64,000 nt of DNA from Vibrio aquaticus (GTDB lineage Bacteria; Pseudomonadota; Gammaproteobacteria; Enterobacterales; Vibrionaceae): positions 1 to 64,000 of the forward strand of contig NZ_RXZH01000008.1 of assembly GCF_003970385.1 (NCBI RefSeq), in the 5' to 3' direction. The translations under genes were made by a program, and so were the position numbers. A model generated the notes under the pieces. That model searched no databases and was not told where the DNA came from. It saw nothing but the letters and a program-made list of their open reading frames with translations. This document shows positions 24,744-35,298 of the stretch, one piece after another; positions within the stretch are counted from its first letter, which is position 1; each line of letters begins with the position of its first letter.

Positions 24744-25412
24744 TTACTTAAGTGGTAGGATTTGAATCTCAACACGGCGGTTACATGCGCGGCCTTCTGT
24801 CGTGCTGTTTGTGCACAGTGGGTAACGTTCACCATTACCACGAGCAATGGCACGACCTGCTGCAACACCCTGAGAAACAAGGTATGAACGAACAGACTCA
24901 GCGCGGCGCTCAGAAAGCACTTGGTTAGTCGTCTCGCTGCCTGTGCTGTCTGTGTGACCATCAATCACAAGGCTTGTATCTGGGTATTCAACTAGAATAC
25001 GTGCAACACCGCGTAGTGTTTTATGGATGCTTGGGTCAAGCGTGTATGAGCTTGATTGGAAGCCGATGCCATTTTCAAGGCGAAGAAGCAATTGGTTTTC
25101 ACCAACACGTTCAACTTGAACGCCGGAATCAAGGAGCTCTTTACGCAGCGCAGCTTCTTGTTGGTCAAAGTAGTAACCAACACCACCACCAACGGCGGCA
25201 CCACCTGCTGCACCAATCAATGCGTGCTTACGGCGTTCTTTAGCGTCATCACCCGTTGCAAGTCCAACCGCTGCGCCAGCAAGAGCACCGATCAGGGCGC
25301 CTTTGGTTGCTGAGTTGGTTTCTGAATCACCTGTAGTGGCAGATTGACGTTGGGTGGCCTGACAGCCAGTAAGTGCGATTGCAACAGCTAAAGCAAGCGT
25401 AACTTTTTTCAC
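24744..25412 (-). CDS. OmpA family lipoprotein with glycine-zipper segment
   Basis: The 222-aa product begins with a lipoprotein signal (VKKVTLALAVAIALTGC, lipid Cys at about residue 17). Glycine-zipper segments follow (GALIGALAGAAVGLATGDD and HALIGAAGGAAVGGGVGYYF), then a C-terminal OmpA peptidoglycan-binding domain (about 95-220) with IDGHTDSTGSE and LSERRAESVRSYL. It should anchor the outer membrane to peptidoglycan. The start GTG at 25412 follows GGAG at about 25421-25424; the frame runs on to 25433 but without a better site. Confidence 0.9.
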   Translation of the reverse strand: MKKVTLALAVAIALTGCQATQRQSATTGDSETNSATKGALIGALAGAAVGLATGDDAKERRKHALIGAAGGAAVGGGVGYYFDQQEAALRKELLDSGVQVERVGENQLLLRLENGIGFQSSSYTLDPSIHKTLRGVARILVEYPDTSLVIDGHTDSTGSETTNQVLSERRAESVRSYLVSQGVAAGRAIARGNGERYPLCTNSTTEGRACNRRVEIQILPLK

Positions 25413-25556
25413 GAGAACATCTCCGTATATCATTATCTCGCCGATGCAGCCGCACCGGTCTTTGGTAGGTTGTGAATTAACCTGATGCCATGCGTAATGT
25501 CAAATGATAATTGCACCAGTTGGCTGAATATCAACCAAACTGGCCGTAAATTGACA

Positions 25557-26240
25557 TTACCTAAGCATTTTAGGGGTTTGAGCACCATTGATAGGGCGAC
25601 TCACCGAGACAGTGCGGCCTTTTTTCAGTCCCACTTCGTAATCTGCGGTCAGGTTCTTCATCGCTTCTCGAAGCTGTTGCTTAAACGTTTCTCGGTCGAT
25701 GTTTTTAAACTCTTTATCGATGTAATCATCAATTTTCTTCGCTGAGTCTTCATCCGGGCTGATAATCGGCAGCTTCTCAAGAGCGCCTTCCACCCAGCCT
25801 GACAAGAATGAATTGACTCGGCGAGTCACTTCTAATGTTGAAGTACCAGTTCCTGAGAAACTGTTACGGAATTTTCCCGTTTGCTCGTTCATTTCACGAT
25901 AAACGATATCAAACGCAAAAGCGGCGAAAATGGCGCGATCCGCCTCACCGATAAACTCGACGCGTTTAAGACCTTTGTGATTAAGCAGAACGGCTTCAAC
26001 GCCAAACTTGGTGTTGATACCGCGGATAATGCGAAGAATGTTTGATCCAACGTTACCTGGAAGCAGGTGGGTAGATTGGGTCTTACCCATTTTGATGAAC
26101 TCGATGTCATCTTTATCTAAGCCGTATTTCAGCATTAGACGATGAGCCATTTTAATTGCATTTGCCGCTTCGTTTACGTTGGCTGAGTTGCCAAGCTCTA
26201 AACATTTTGCAATTTTTTTCAGGGCTTTCTGCTTATCCAT
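25557..26240 (-). CDS. DUF2786 domain protein
   Basis: The 227-aa protein starts with a DUF2786 domain (MDKQKALKKIAKCLELGNS...ANAIKMAHRLMLKYGL, about residues 1-45). A longer C-terminal region follows with an FAFDIVYREMN helix and a basic tail containing RTVSVSRPINGAQTPKMLR. The function is unknown; relatives occur in phages and bacteria. The start is uncertain: the frame reaches a TTG at 26261, and the ATG at 26240 gives the family-like beginning. Confidence 0.75.
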   Translation of the reverse strand: MDKQKALKKIAKCLELGNSANVNEAANAIKMAHRLMLKYGLDKDDIEFIKMGKTQSTHLLPGNVGSNILRIIRGINTKFGVEAVLLNHKGLKRVEFIGEADRAIFAAFAFDIVYREMNEQTGKFRNSFSGTGTSTLEVTRRVNSFLSGWVEGALEKLPIISPDEDSAKKIDDYIDKEFKNIDRETFKQQLREAMKNLTADYEVGLKKGRTVSVSRPINGAQTPKMLR

Positions 26241-26385
26241 TGACCGGAACATTTCTCTCAAACTTTAATGAAGTCGGACATTTTACCCCGTTATGAGAAA
26301 AAACGGAAATGAAGCGGTGAATTAGATGAACTCGCTATGTGGAGTTTGATTAAGAGGAGGCGCTTACTTCTAAGTGGTGTCCGAC

Positions 26386-26421
26386 AACGCAAAACGCCAC
26401 CGCAGAAGCTCGGTGGCGTAT
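26386..26421 (-). terminator. Rho-independent terminator
   Basis: On the minus strand ACGCCACCG and CGGTGGCGT form a 9-bp stem around AGCTTCTG, followed by TTTGCGTTG. It ends the DUF3334 gene. Confidence 0.8.
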
Positions 26422-26448
26422 CAACGTCTAGCGCATCAAGTCAAAGAC

Positions 26449-27147
26449 TTAAATACCTAACTCATCCAGTAAGTCGTTCGCGTTTGGCCCACTTTCGGTT
26501 TTAGGCGCTTCTTGTTTCGCTTTCATTTTTTGCTGTGTTTGCTCCAGGATGGTATCCGGACATTCGTCTTCAGCGACTTCAAACTCTTCTAGCTGAATGA
26601 ACTCAGTTTTATCCATGGCCAATTCTAGATAGAAGATGTTGCCTTGTTCAGTAGAGAAGGTCACACGACGTGCTTGAGGACGGTCTAGGTTGGTATCAAC
26701 AGACAGGTTCACTTGCTTGTTCAGCGCCAGCATTTTCGGCTGATTTTGCGTAATGTGCGTGTGAAGATCTTTACGAATCTGATTAGTAAAGTCACCGACT
26801 AACTGGTTCATTAATTCACCCAGTACGTCAGCCACTTCATCAGACGTATGCAACACCGCCAGTTCTTCTTCAGGCATGCCCATATTACGCATGTAATTGG
26901 TGTACACCTCTAGGGCAGCTTTCGCCGTGAAGTTAATAACGACAAGACCTGAAAAACCACCATCAAAAAGGACGAAACAGCCAAAATCTGGCTTTAAACT
27001 GGTTTTGGTGATCTTCTGCACCATTGCTGAGTATGAAACTTGTGAGCTAGTTGCAGATGTCAGTACGCCAGAAACGGATTGGCATAGCTTTAAAAGGATA
27101 TCTTCTGTTGTGATGACTTTATTTTTTTTCATTGATGTTTTGCTCAT
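26449..27147 (-). CDS. DUF3334 family protein (CheX/CheC-like)
   Basis: The 232-aa protein begins MSKTSMKKNKVITTEDILL and matches DUF3334 as known from Vibrio. The stretch DEVADVLGELMNQLVGDFTNQIRK resembles the active-site helix of CheC/CheX phosphatases (Glu and Asn spaced as in ExxN), so a link to chemotaxis phosphatases is plausible but unproven. The acidic tail ends DLLDELGI. I place the start at the MSKTSMKK methionine; the frame continues upstream to 27216 without a better site. It is divergent from ydiJ. Confidence 0.8.
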   Translation of the reverse strand: MSKTSMKKNKVITTEDILLKLCQSVSGVLTSATSSQVSYSAMVQKITKTSLKPDFGCFVLFDGGFSGLVVINFTAKAALEVYTNYMRNMGMPEEELAVLHTSDEVADVLGELMNQLVGDFTNQIRKDLHTHITQNQPKMLALNKQVNLSVDTNLDRPQARRVTFSTEQGNIFYLELAMDKTEFIQLEEFEVAEDECPDTILEQTQQKMKAKQEAPKTESGPNANDLLDELGI

Positions 27148-27333
27148 AGAGACACTCAAATTGGATTCAACAATTATAAGTGTGGAAAAGAATCGCGATA
27201 AGTTCCATTCTGACATTGCATTTCTGTTTTGATCACCCTTTTAAATGTTGTAAAGTGACGAGATTCAAATAATAGTTTAATTTTTATCGAACCCAGTGCT
27301 GATTGGATCGGCGTCGTAGGGGGCAGGAAGCAA

Positions 27334-30300
27334 ATGTTACCAAGATTACATTCACAGTCGGATGTTGATCCGATCGTACTCACCTTTCTTAAAGAACTCG
27401 AACAAGCGGGCTTTACCGGCGACGTAGAGCGCCAGTTCTCGAGCCGACTCGCCGTGGCAACCGATAACAGTGTGTATCAACAGCTACCTCAAGCTGTAGT
27501 GCATCCAAAATCGACGCAAGACGTCATTTTGATCGGTAAGCTTAGCCGTGATTCACAATATGAGCGGATTACCTTCTCACCTCGTGGTGGTGGTACTGGT
27601 ACTAACGGTCAATCTTTAACCAAAGGGATTGTGGTTGACCTCTCGCGTCATATGAACAAAGTGCTCGAAATCAATGAAGATGAAGGTTGGGTGCGTGTTC
27701 AGACTGGTGTCGTTAAAGATCAGCTCAATGATGCCGTTCGTCCTTACGGTTATTTCTTTTCTCCAGATCTTTCCACCAGCAACCGTGCTACGTTAGGCGG
27801 AATGATCAATACCGATGCGTCGGGCCAAGGCTCACTAAAGTACGGTAAAACGTCTGACCATGTATTGTCTCTCCAAGCCGTATTTGCCGATGGCTCTTGC
27901 CTTGAATCTGACCTTTCAAACGGATTACCTCAAGAGGGTGAGTATGCCTACAACGCTTTTCACACGACAGAAAAAGTGTGTAGAGAGAAACGTGCCCAAA
28001 TCGAAGATAAGTTTCCGCCACTGAACCGTTTCCTAACGGGTTACGACTTAAAAAATGCTTTAGATACCGACAGCGATACCTTTGACCTTACCCGAGTGCT
28101 GTGTGGCGCAGAGGGCTCTTTAGCGTTTATAACGGAAGCCAAACTAAACCTGACCCCGATTCCCAAAGCTCGCACCTTAGTTAACGTTAAGTACAACAGC
28201 TTTGACTCTGCGCTTCGTAATGCACCGTTTATGGTTGAAGCGAAAGCGTTGTCAGTTGAAACCGTGGATTCCCGAGTACTGAACTTAGCTAAGCAAGACA
28301 TTGTTTGGCATACTGTGAGTGACTTACTGACGGATGTTCCTGGCCAAGATATGCAGGGCATTAACATGGTGGAGTTTGCAGGCCAAGACGAGCAAGAAGT
28401 GTCTGGACAGGTTGAATCGTTAGCTGCTCGTTTAGATAGCATGCTTGAAAACAACGAAGCTGGGATCATTGGTTATCAAGTCTGTGACGATCTCGCAAGT
28501 ATCGGCCGTATCTACAACATGCGTAAGAAAGCGGTCGGTTTGTTGGGTGCTGCGAAAGGGCGTGCTAAGCCGGTTGCGTTTGCAGAAGACACCTGTGTTC
28601 CACCTGAGAATCTAGCTGATTTCATTGTCGAGTTCCGAGAATTACTGGATGCGAAATCACTTAATTACGGTATGTTTGGTCACGTTGATGCGGGTGTGCT
28701 GCACGTTCGTCCTGCTTTGGATTTGTGCGATCCAAAACAAGAAGCACTGATGCATGAAGTCTCTGATGAGGTAGTGAAGCTGGTGGCTAAGTACGGCGGC
28801 CTGATGTGGGGCGAACATGGCAAAGGCTTCCGCTCAGAATATGGCCCTGACTTCTTCGGTGAGGAGCTGTTTACTGAGCTTCGCCGAGTTAAAGCCGCAT
28901 TTGACCCATTCAATAAAATGAACCCGGGCAAGATTTGTACGCCTCTTGATAGTCAACATGAGTTGGTAAAAGTCACCGATACCAAGCGTGGTTACTTTGA
29001 TCGCCAAATCGACGTTCAGGTGCGCGACAGCTTTAAACAGGCAATGGAGTGTAACGGCAACGGGTTGTGTTTTAACTACGATACATCCTCTCCAATGTGT
29101 CCATCAATGAAAGTGACCGCTGACCGAAGACATTCGCCAAAAGGTCGTGCAGGCATGGTAAGAGAGTGGCTGCGTCAGCTGACAGAGCAGGGCGTTGATA
29201 TTCTTGATCTAGAGAAACAGACTCTAGAAAACGATGCCTCCATCAAAACCATGGTGGACCGTGTTCGTAACACCTTGAACAAGCGTCATGAGTACGATTT
29301 CTCTCATGAAGTGTATGACGCGATGAATGGTTGTCTGGCGTGTAAAGCGTGTGCTAGCCAATGTCCTATCAAAGTTGACGTTCCAAGCTTCCGTTCTCGT
29401 TTCCTAAATATCTATTACTCTCGCTATCAGCGCCCGGCTAAAGATTACTTGGTCGCAAATATCGAAAGCATGTTACCGGTGCTGGCTAAAGCACCAAAGC
29501 TGGTTAATGGCGCGTTAAAGCAGCAATGGGTTCAAGATTTAACCGCTAAATCGGTTGGTTATGTCGATTCGCCATTACTGTCTGTACCAATGCTCAAGCA
29601 ACGACTTTCAAGCTTGAAGCCGTTTAATCTGCAAGAGTTGGCGGCGCTATCAAAAGAAGATAAATCGAACCATGTGGTGATCGTTCAAGACCCGTTTACC
29701 AGCTTCTATGACGCAAGCGTGGTTGAAGATTTTGCCACTCTTGTCACTAAGCTGGGTAAAACGCCGGTTCTGTTACCGTTCAAGCCGAATGGCAAGGCGC
29801 AGCATGTGAAAGGCTTCTTGAAGAAATTTGCGGATAGCGCAAAAAATACCGCAGCGTTTTTGCAGCAGGTAGCGGATATTGACATCCCATTAGTCGGCGT
29901 CGACCCTGCGCTAGTGTTGTGTTACCGAGATGAGTATCAAGAAGTGTTGCAAGAAAAGCGCGGTGACTTCGATGTGTTGACGGTTCATGAATGGTTGCAA
30001 CCGAAACTACCGGAATTCGATAAGCAAGCGAGTAACGGTCAAGAACCTTGGTACCTGTTTGCGCACTGTACCGAAAAAACCAAAATGCCGAATGCAGAGA
30101 AAGAGTGGGGGCAGATCTTTGCTCACTTTGGAGCACGTTTAGATACTATTCCAGTCGGGTGTTGTGGCATGGCAGGTACCTTCGGCCATGAAGTCGACAA
30201 GTTACAGATGTCTAAAGATATCTATGCATTAAGCTGGAAACCGAGGTTACAAGACTTACCAAAAGAACGCTGCCTAGTGACCGGATACTCATGCCGAAGC

Positions 30301-30366
30301 CAGGTTAAGCGTTTTGAACAAGAGAAGGTTCAGCATCCGCTTCAAGCACTGCTTACCATTCTATAA
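27334..30366 (+). CDS. ydiJ: FAD/Fe-S D-2-hydroxyglutarate dehydrogenase YdiJ
   Basis: The 1010-aa protein matches E. coli YdiJ (about 1018 aa) in size and order. A PCMH-type FAD-binding domain comes first (FSPRGGGTGTNGQSL at about 85-99), then a glycolate-oxidase type C-terminal FAD domain. A 4Fe-4S segment follows (CLACKACASQCP at about 667-678) and a CCG domain (CCGMAGTFGHE near 950). YdiJ oxidises D-2-hydroxyglutarate to 2-oxoglutarate and passes electrons onward. The ATG follows CAGGAAG. The gene is monocistronic with its own terminator. Confidence 0.92.
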   Translation: MLPRLHSQSDVDPIVLTFLKELEQAGFTGDVERQFSSRLAVATDNSVYQQLPQAVVHPKSTQDVILIGKLSRDSQYERITFSPRGGGTGTNGQSLTKGIVVDLSRHMNKVLEINEDEGWVRVQTGVVKDQLNDAVRPYGYFFSPDLSTSNRATLGGMINTDASGQGSLKYGKTSDHVLSLQAVFADGSCLESDLSNGLPQEGEYAYNAFHTTEKVCREKRAQIEDKFPPLNRFLTGYDLKNALDTDSDTFDLTRVLCGAEGSLAFITEAKLNLTPIPKARTLVNVKYNSFDSALRNAPFMVEAKALSVETVDSRVLNLAKQDIVWHTVSDLLTDVPGQDMQGINMVEFAGQDEQEVSGQVESLAARLDSMLENNEAGIIGYQVCDDLASIGRIYNMRKKAVGLLGAAKGRAKPVAFAEDTCVPPENLADFIVEFRELLDAKSLNYGMFGHVDAGVLHVRPALDLCDPKQEALMHEVSDEVVKLVAKYGGLMWGEHGKGFRSEYGPDFFGEELFTELRRVKAAFDPFNKMNPGKICTPLDSQHELVKVTDTKRGYFDRQIDVQVRDSFKQAMECNGNGLCFNYDTSSPMCPSMKVTADRRHSPKGRAGMVREWLRQLTEQGVDILDLEKQTLENDASIKTMVDRVRNTLNKRHEYDFSHEVYDAMNGCLACKACASQCPIKVDVPSFRSRFLNIYYSRYQRPAKDYLVANIESMLPVLAKAPKLVNGALKQQWVQDLTAKSVGYVDSPLLSVPMLKQRLSSLKPFNLQELAALSKEDKSNHVVIVQDPFTSFYDASVVEDFATLVTKLGKTPVLLPFKPNGKAQHVKGFLKKFADSAKNTAAFLQQVADIDIPLVGVDPALVLCYRDEYQEVLQEKRGDFDVLTVHEWLQPKLPEFDKQASNGQEPWYLFAHCTEKTKMPNAEKEWGQIFAHFGARLDTIPVGCCGMAGTFGHEVDKLQMSKDIYALSWKPRLQDLPKERCLVTGYSCRSQVKRFEQEKVQHPLQALLTIL

Positions 30367-30377
30367 TCGCGAGACTC

Positions 30378-30413
30378 CAATAGCTCAATCGTTTAGATTG
30401 AGCTATTTTTTAA
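30378..30413 (+). terminator. Rho-independent terminator
   Basis: AATAGCTCAATC and GATTGAGCTATT pair around GTTTA and are followed by a T-run. It ends ydiJ. Confidence 0.92.
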
Positions 30414-30438
30414 TAACTTACCGTTTGATGGAAAACCA

Positions 30439-30900
30439 ATGAAAGCGTTAGAGCGAAAGATCCCGCCAGTGGCGTTGTTTATTATCTTCATTGTGGCGAT
30501 TAATCACCTAAGCCATGAACTTGTGGCGTTTACTGTGGATTTACCGCTTAATTCAGTCGTCTTTGCGTTGTGTTTCTTAATTGCAGGCTTTGTCGGGTTG
30601 GCGGGAGTGTACGAGTTTCGTAAAGCCAAAACGACAGTGAATCCGGTTAAGGTCGAGACGGCCTCGACAGTGGTCGATAGCGGCATTTTCGGTTATACCC
30701 GCAACCCTATGTACTTAGGTTTGTTTCTGCTCCTGTTTGGCTTTGCATATTGGCAACAAAACCTAATTTCAATCGGGTTTAGTTTTGCCTTTGTGTTTTA
30801 TATGAACCGCTTTCAAATCTTGCCTGAAGAGCAAGCGCTTGAATCTCTGTTCGGTGCTCCTTATTTAGACTATAAGCAGCGAGTAAGACGTTGGATCTAA
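30439..30900 (+). CDS. Membrane methyltransferase of the isoprenylcysteine/phospholipid type
   Basis: The 153-aa integral membrane protein has about four hydrophobic helices. The signature is GIFGYTRNPMYLGLFLLLFGFAYW at about residues 80-103, followed by EEQALESLFGAPYLDYKQRVRRW, the cofactor-binding end of the ICMT/PEMT family. Bacterial members use S-adenosylmethionine; the substrate is unknown. Terminators flank it on both sides. Confidence 0.87.
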   Translation: MKALERKIPPVALFIIFIVAINHLSHELVAFTVDLPLNSVVFALCFLIAGFVGLAGVYEFRKAKTTVNPVKVETASTVVDSGIFGYTRNPMYLGLFLLLFGFAYWQQNLISIGFSFAFVFYMNRFQILPEEQALESLFGAPYLDYKQRVRRWI

Positions 30901-30913
30901 ACGGTCATGAAAA

Positions 30914-30948
30914 TAAAAGCCCTGCTCATGTAAGTAGGGCTTTTTTAT
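30914..30948. terminator. Rho-independent terminator
   Basis: AAAGCCCTGCT pairs with AGTAGGGCTTT (one G-T pair) around CATGTA and is followed by TTTT. It lies between the methyltransferase and the converging hutH. Confidence 0.9.
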
Positions 30949-30969
30949 GCTTATTAGAAGGTTACCTCA

Positions 30970-32502
30970 TTATACACTTGGCAATAACGCATCTGGCATA
31001 AGGTGGTTATGAACAGCCAATTTCAGTAGCTGATTTGCTGCCTCAATATCGGGTGCGAAGTAGCGGTCTTTATCATAGAAGGATACTTTTTCACGTAGGA
31101 TTTGTTTCGCTTCCTCAATGCGAGCAGCCGACTTGTTTGGCGCTCTGAAATCAAGACCTTGAGCAGCAGACAAGTACTCTACAGCGAGGATGCCACGAGT
31201 GTTCTCTGCCATATCACGCAGACGTCTACCTGCGAACGTTGCCATAGAAACATGATCTTCTTGGTTCGCAGAGGTCGGTAAGCTATCTACCGAAGCAGGG
31301 TGAGCTAGGGTCTTATTCTCACTCGCCAATGCTGCGGAAGTGACCTGAGCAATCATAAAGCCCGAGTTTACGCCGCCATTATCAACCAAGAATGGTGGCA
31401 GTTTAGAAAGGGCACTATCGATAAGAAGCGCCATTCTTCGTTCTGACAAGCTGCCGACTTCCGCAATGGCTAGAGCAAGGTTATCTGCAGCCATTGCAAC
31501 CGGCTCAGCATGGAAGTTACCACCAGAAATAATGTCACCATCATCTGCGAACACTAATGGGTTATCGGATACGGAGTTCGCCTCCACTTGCAAGATGTCA
31601 GCAGCGTTACGAATCTGCTGCAAACAGGCGCCCATAACTTGAGGTTGGCAACGCAATGAATACGGGTCTTGGACTTTTTCACATCCGGTGTGTGAGTCAC
31701 CAATTTCGCTGCTAATGTCCAACAGGTGGCGATAAGCAGATGCTGCATCCATTTGCCCTCTATGGCCGCGTACACGGTGAATACGAGGATCAAATGGTCT
31801 TCTGCTACCGAGCGCAGCCTCTACTGACATTGCTCCACATACCGTTGCTGACGCGAACAGATCTTCCGCGGCAAACAAGCCTTCTAGTGCAAATGCTGTC
31901 GAAGCTTGAGTACCGTTGAGCAGCGCCAAACCTTCTTTAGGCGCTAGTGTAATTGGCTCTAGTCCGGCGATTTTCAGCGCTTCTAGGCCTGAAATGATTT
32001 TTCCATTATGGCGAGCTTGGCCTTCACCAAGTAGCACTGTGCTCATATGAGCTAATGGCGCAAGGTCACCAGACGCGCCCACTGAACCTTTTTGCGGTAC
32101 ACATGGATAGACTTGGCAGTTCACTAGGTCGATAAGTGCTTGAATCACTTTAAGGCGGATACCGGAATACCCACGCGATAAGCTATTAATTTTAAGCACC
32201 ATCATCAGTCGCACAGTCTCGTCCGACATGAACTTTCCGATACCTGCAGCATGCGAGAGTACGATACTCTTTTGCAACGTTTCTAAATCTTCCGGTGCAA
32301 TACGGGTATTGGCTAATAGACCGAAGCCAGTATTGATGCCATAAACGGTGCGATCTTCGGCGATAACTTGCTCAACGACCTGCATGCTTTCTTCAATCGC
32401 AGGGTAGGCCTCAGGGTCTAGTGCGAGGTTGATAGGTGAGCGGCTGATTTGGCGAATCACCGATAGATTAAGCTGACCTGGTTTTAGTAGTAGGTTTAAC
32501 AT
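30970..32502 (-). CDS. hutH: Histidine ammonia-lyase
   Basis: The 510-aa enzyme deaminates L-histidine to trans-urocanate, the first step of histidine use. The tripeptide that forms the MIO cofactor, Ala143-Ser144-Gly145, is present in [12 protein letters not shown]. Tyr54 in [10 protein letters not shown] is also conserved. The length is typical. It is the last gene of hutI-hutG-hutU-hutH, 11 bp after hutU. Confidence 0.97.
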   Translation of the reverse strand: MLNLLLKPGQLNLSVIRQISRSPINLALDPEAYPAIEESMQVVEQVIAEDRTVYGINTGFGLLANTRIAPEDLETLQKSIVLSHAAGIGKFMSDETVRLMMVLKINSLSRGYSGIRLKVIQALIDLVNCQVYPCVPQKGSVGASGDLAPLAHMSTVLLGEGQARHNGKIISGLEALKIAGLEPITLAPKEGLALLNGTQASTAFALEGLFAAEDLFASATVCGAMSVEAALGSRRPFDPRIHRVRGHRGQMDAASAYRHLLDISSEIGDSHTGCEKVQDPYSLRCQPQVMGACLQQIRNAADILQVEANSVSDNPLVFADDGDIISGGNFHAEPVAMAADNLALAIAEVGSLSERRMALLIDSALSKLPPFLVDNGGVNSGFMIAQVTSAALASENKTLAHPASVDSLPTSANQEDHVSMATFAGRRLRDMAENTRGILAVEYLSAAQGLDFRAPNKSAARIEEAKQILREKVSFYDKDRYFAPDIEAANQLLKLAVHNHLMPDALLPSV

Positions 32503-32513
32503 CGTAATAATCC

Positions 32514-34211
32514 TTATTTCAGCTTACGCAACTCTTCGTTGAGCATTGGGAGATCGAGTTTTTGTTCCGCAGCACATTGTTTAGCAATGTCGTAACCAGC
32601 ATCGGCGTGGCGCATCACACCCGTTGCCGGATCATTGTGAAGAACACGAGCAATACGCTCAGAGGCATCATCACTACCATCACAACAAATTACCATGCCT
32701 GAGTGCTGTGAGAAGCCCATACCAACGCCGCCGCCGTGGTGAAGAGAGACCCAAGTCGCACCGCCTGCTGTGTTCAATAGAGCGTTCAGTAGCGGCCAAT
32801 CTGAAACCGCGTCAGAGCCATCCATCATACCTTCTGTTTCGCGGTTCGGACTGGCAACGGAACCTGAGTCTAAGTGATCGCGGCCAATCACAACGGGCGC
32901 TTTCAGTTCACCACTTTTAACCATCTCATTAAACGCTTGTCCTAGACGTTCACGGTCTTTCAAACCAACCCAACAAATACGAGCCGGTAAACCTTGGAAC
33001 TGAATGCGTTCACGTGCCATATCTAGCCAGTTGTGTAGGTGAGGGTTATCTGGGATCAGCTCTTTGACTTTTTGATCGGTTTTGTAGATATCTTCTGGGT
33101 CACCAGACAGCGCCGCCCAACGGAATGGTCCAATGCCTTCACAGAAAAGCGGTCGAATGTAAGCAGGTACAAATCCTGGGAAATCAAAGGCATTCTCGAC
33201 GCCTTTTTCTAACGCCATTTGGCGGATGTTGTTACCGTAGTCCAGCGTTGCAGCGCCTCGTTCTTGAAGCGTCAGCATCGCTTTAACTTGAATAGCCATT
33301 GACTCTTTTGCGGCATCGACCACCATCGCTTCGTCTTTTTGGCGCATGTCAGCGGCGTGTTCCATCGACCAACCAATCGGTAAGTAGCCGTTTAGCGGAT
33401 CATGAGCTGATGTTTGATCGGTGACCACATCAGGTGTGATGTTGCGCTCAACCAACTCTGGGAAGACGTCTGCAGCGTTGCCAAGTAAACCAACAGACAC
33501 AGGTGTCTCTGATTCATAAATGATCGCCAACGCTTCATCTAAGCTTGTTGCTTTCATATCTACGTAGCCCGTGCGTAAGCGGTAGTCGATACGTGATTCA
33601 TCACACTCGACAGCAATCATTGAAAAGCCAGCCATTGTAGCTGCCAGTGGTTGCGCACCACCCATGCCGCCAAGACCGCCAGTAAGTACCCAACGCCCTT
33701 TGGCGATGCCGTCGAAATGCTTTTTAGCGACAGAGACGAAGGTTTCATAGGTACCTTGCACGATGCCTTGCGAACCGATGTAGATCCAGCTGCCCGCGGT
33801 CATCTGACCGTACATCATCAAGCCTTGTTTATCGAGTTCGTTGAAATGTTCCCAGTTTGCCCAGTGAGGGACAAGGTTGGAGTTAGCAATCAGTACGCGA
33901 GGGGCATTTTTGTGGGTAGGAAATACACCAACAGGTTTACCAGACTGAACCAAGAGAGTTTGATCATCTTCAAGGCGCTCTAACACTTCAACGATCTTAT
34001 CGTAGCATTCCCAATTTCGCGCAGCTCGGCCAATACCACCGTAAACCACCAATGAATGCGGATGTTCAGCCACATCAGGGTCAAGGTTATTCATTAGCAT
34101 ACGCAGAGGGGCTTCGGTAAGCCAAGATTTAGCGGTTAGATTGGTGCCGTGGGGCGCGCGAATAGTCCTTGTAGTATCAAGACGCATATCCTCTACTTGG
34201 CGCTGTGTCAT
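32514..34211 (-). CDS. hutU: Urocanate hydratase
   Basis: The 565-aa enzyme hydrates urocanate to imidazolonepropionate with tightly bound NAD. Typical stretches are [20 protein letters not shown] near the N-terminus, [16 protein letters not shown] (NAD-binding) at about 175-190, YDQ-type [14 protein letters not shown], and [17 protein letters not shown] near 490. It lies 88 bp after hutG. The gap holds a normal ribosome site (AAGGAG). Confidence 0.97.
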   Translation of the reverse strand: MTQRQVEDMRLDTTRTIRAPHGTNLTAKSWLTEAPLRMLMNNLDPDVAEHPHSLVVYGGIGRAARNWECYDKIVEVLERLEDDQTLLVQSGKPVGVFPTHKNAPRVLIANSNLVPHWANWEHFNELDKQGLMMYGQMTAGSWIYIGSQGIVQGTYETFVSVAKKHFDGIAKGRWVLTGGLGGMGGAQPLAATMAGFSMIAVECDESRIDYRLRTGYVDMKATSLDEALAIIYESETPVSVGLLGNAADVFPELVERNITPDVVTDQTSAHDPLNGYLPIGWSMEHAADMRQKDEAMVVDAAKESMAIQVKAMLTLQERGAATLDYGNNIRQMALEKGVENAFDFPGFVPAYIRPLFCEGIGPFRWAALSGDPEDIYKTDQKVKELIPDNPHLHNWLDMARERIQFQGLPARICWVGLKDRERLGQAFNEMVKSGELKAPVVIGRDHLDSGSVASPNRETEGMMDGSDAVSDWPLLNALLNTAGGATWVSLHHGGGVGMGFSQHSGMVICCDGSDDASERIARVLHNDPATGVMRHADAGYDIAKQCAAEQKLDLPMLNEELRKLK

Positions 34212-34299
34212 GGTAAAACTCCTTGTTGTTCACGTTATTCAGAAAAACAGAAGGTGGGGCAGCAATGCCCGTATCCACTCACTGCTTTTCTTCTAGTTG

Positions 34300-35298
34300 T
34301 TATTTTTCTGAAAAGGCGTTGGCGATATCCCAACACAGCCTTGCCGCTAATCGAGCGGTTTGGCTATCCACGTCGTAAGTTGGGTTGTATTCGGCAATAT
34401 CGGCAATGACCAGTTTTTGTTTGTAATGCAAAATTCTGTCTAAGAACGGGGCGAGCGTATCGATACTCACGCCTCTTGCAGCCGGCGCGCTGACGCCAGG
34501 TGCGGTAGCCGCGGGGAAAACATCCAGATCGATGGTGAGATAGATGTAGTCGCAGTTGTCGATAAAATGCTGCAGCTGAGTCAGGTGGTAGACCTGATTG
34601 AAATGGGTCAGATCTTTGTCTTCGATATACCAAACATTGAGCTCGTCGGCTTTGTTGAACAGGGCTTGTGTATTACTGGCAGCACTGACACCAAGACAAG
34701 CGTAATGGAAAGGCCAGTTGTTACGCTTGCAGTAATCGTGAATCTGATTGAATGGCGTGCCAGAGCTTGGTTTGATGTCCGCGTGATCGCTTTCAAACGC
34801 ACGAAGATCGAAATGCGCATCAAAGTTGATGATGCCGATCTTAGGTGGCTGCGCTGGATTTAGGTATTCAAAATACTGGGCCAATCCTTGGAAAGAAGCC
34901 CAAGCGACTTCGTGACCGCCACCTAATGTAATCACAGGTGTCGACCGTAATGCTGTGGCGATAACCTCTGCACATCTCGTTTGGCTTTGCTCTAGTAGAT
35001 CATCATCGCAGACGACATTACCGAGGTCGATTAAGGTACTTTGCTTGTGCCATGCCATATTTGCTAAGGCTCGACGAATTAAATCGGGAGCACGTCGAGC
35101 GCCAATGCGGCCTTTGTTTCTTGCAACGCCAGCATCACTGCAAAACCCCAATAGGCTTACGGCGTTATGGTAGGGTTGCAAATCTTCAACCGGCATTTGT
35201 TTGATGATGTGATGAATACGATGCCCTAATGCACCATCTTCACTGTCATGTCGGCCTTGCCAATGAAAGTCATGGCCTGTGGTGACTTGATTAGACAT
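34300..35298 (-). CDS. hutG: Formimidoylglutamase
   Basis: The 332-aa enzyme of the arginase/ureohydrolase family hydrolyses formiminoglutamate to glutamate and formamide. The dimanganese motifs are [17 protein letters not shown] and [20 protein letters not shown]. The start ATG at 35298 follows CAGGAG and overlaps the end of hutI by 8 bp; the longer frame to 35319 is not needed. Confidence 0.96.
   Translation of the reverse strand: MSNQVTTGHDFHWQGRHDSEDGALGHRIHHIIKQMPVEDLQPYHNAVSLLGFCSDAGVARNKGRIGARRAPDLIRRALANMAWHKQSTLIDLGNVVCDDDLLEQSQTRCAEVIATALRSTPVITLGGGHEVAWASFQGLAQYFEYLNPAQPPKIGIINFDAHFDLRAFESDHADIKPSSGTPFNQIHDYCKRNNWPFHYACLGVSAASNTQALFNKADELNVWYIEDKDLTHFNQVYHLTQLQHFIDNCDYIYLTIDLDVFPAATAPGVSAPAARGVSIDTLAPFLDRILHYKQKLVIADIAEYNPTYDVDSQTARLAARLCWDIANAFSEK

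Noticed and set aside
25056..25313. Forward frames opposite the OmpA-family gene
   Set aside because: They are shadows of a gene with clear domain structure on the minus strand.
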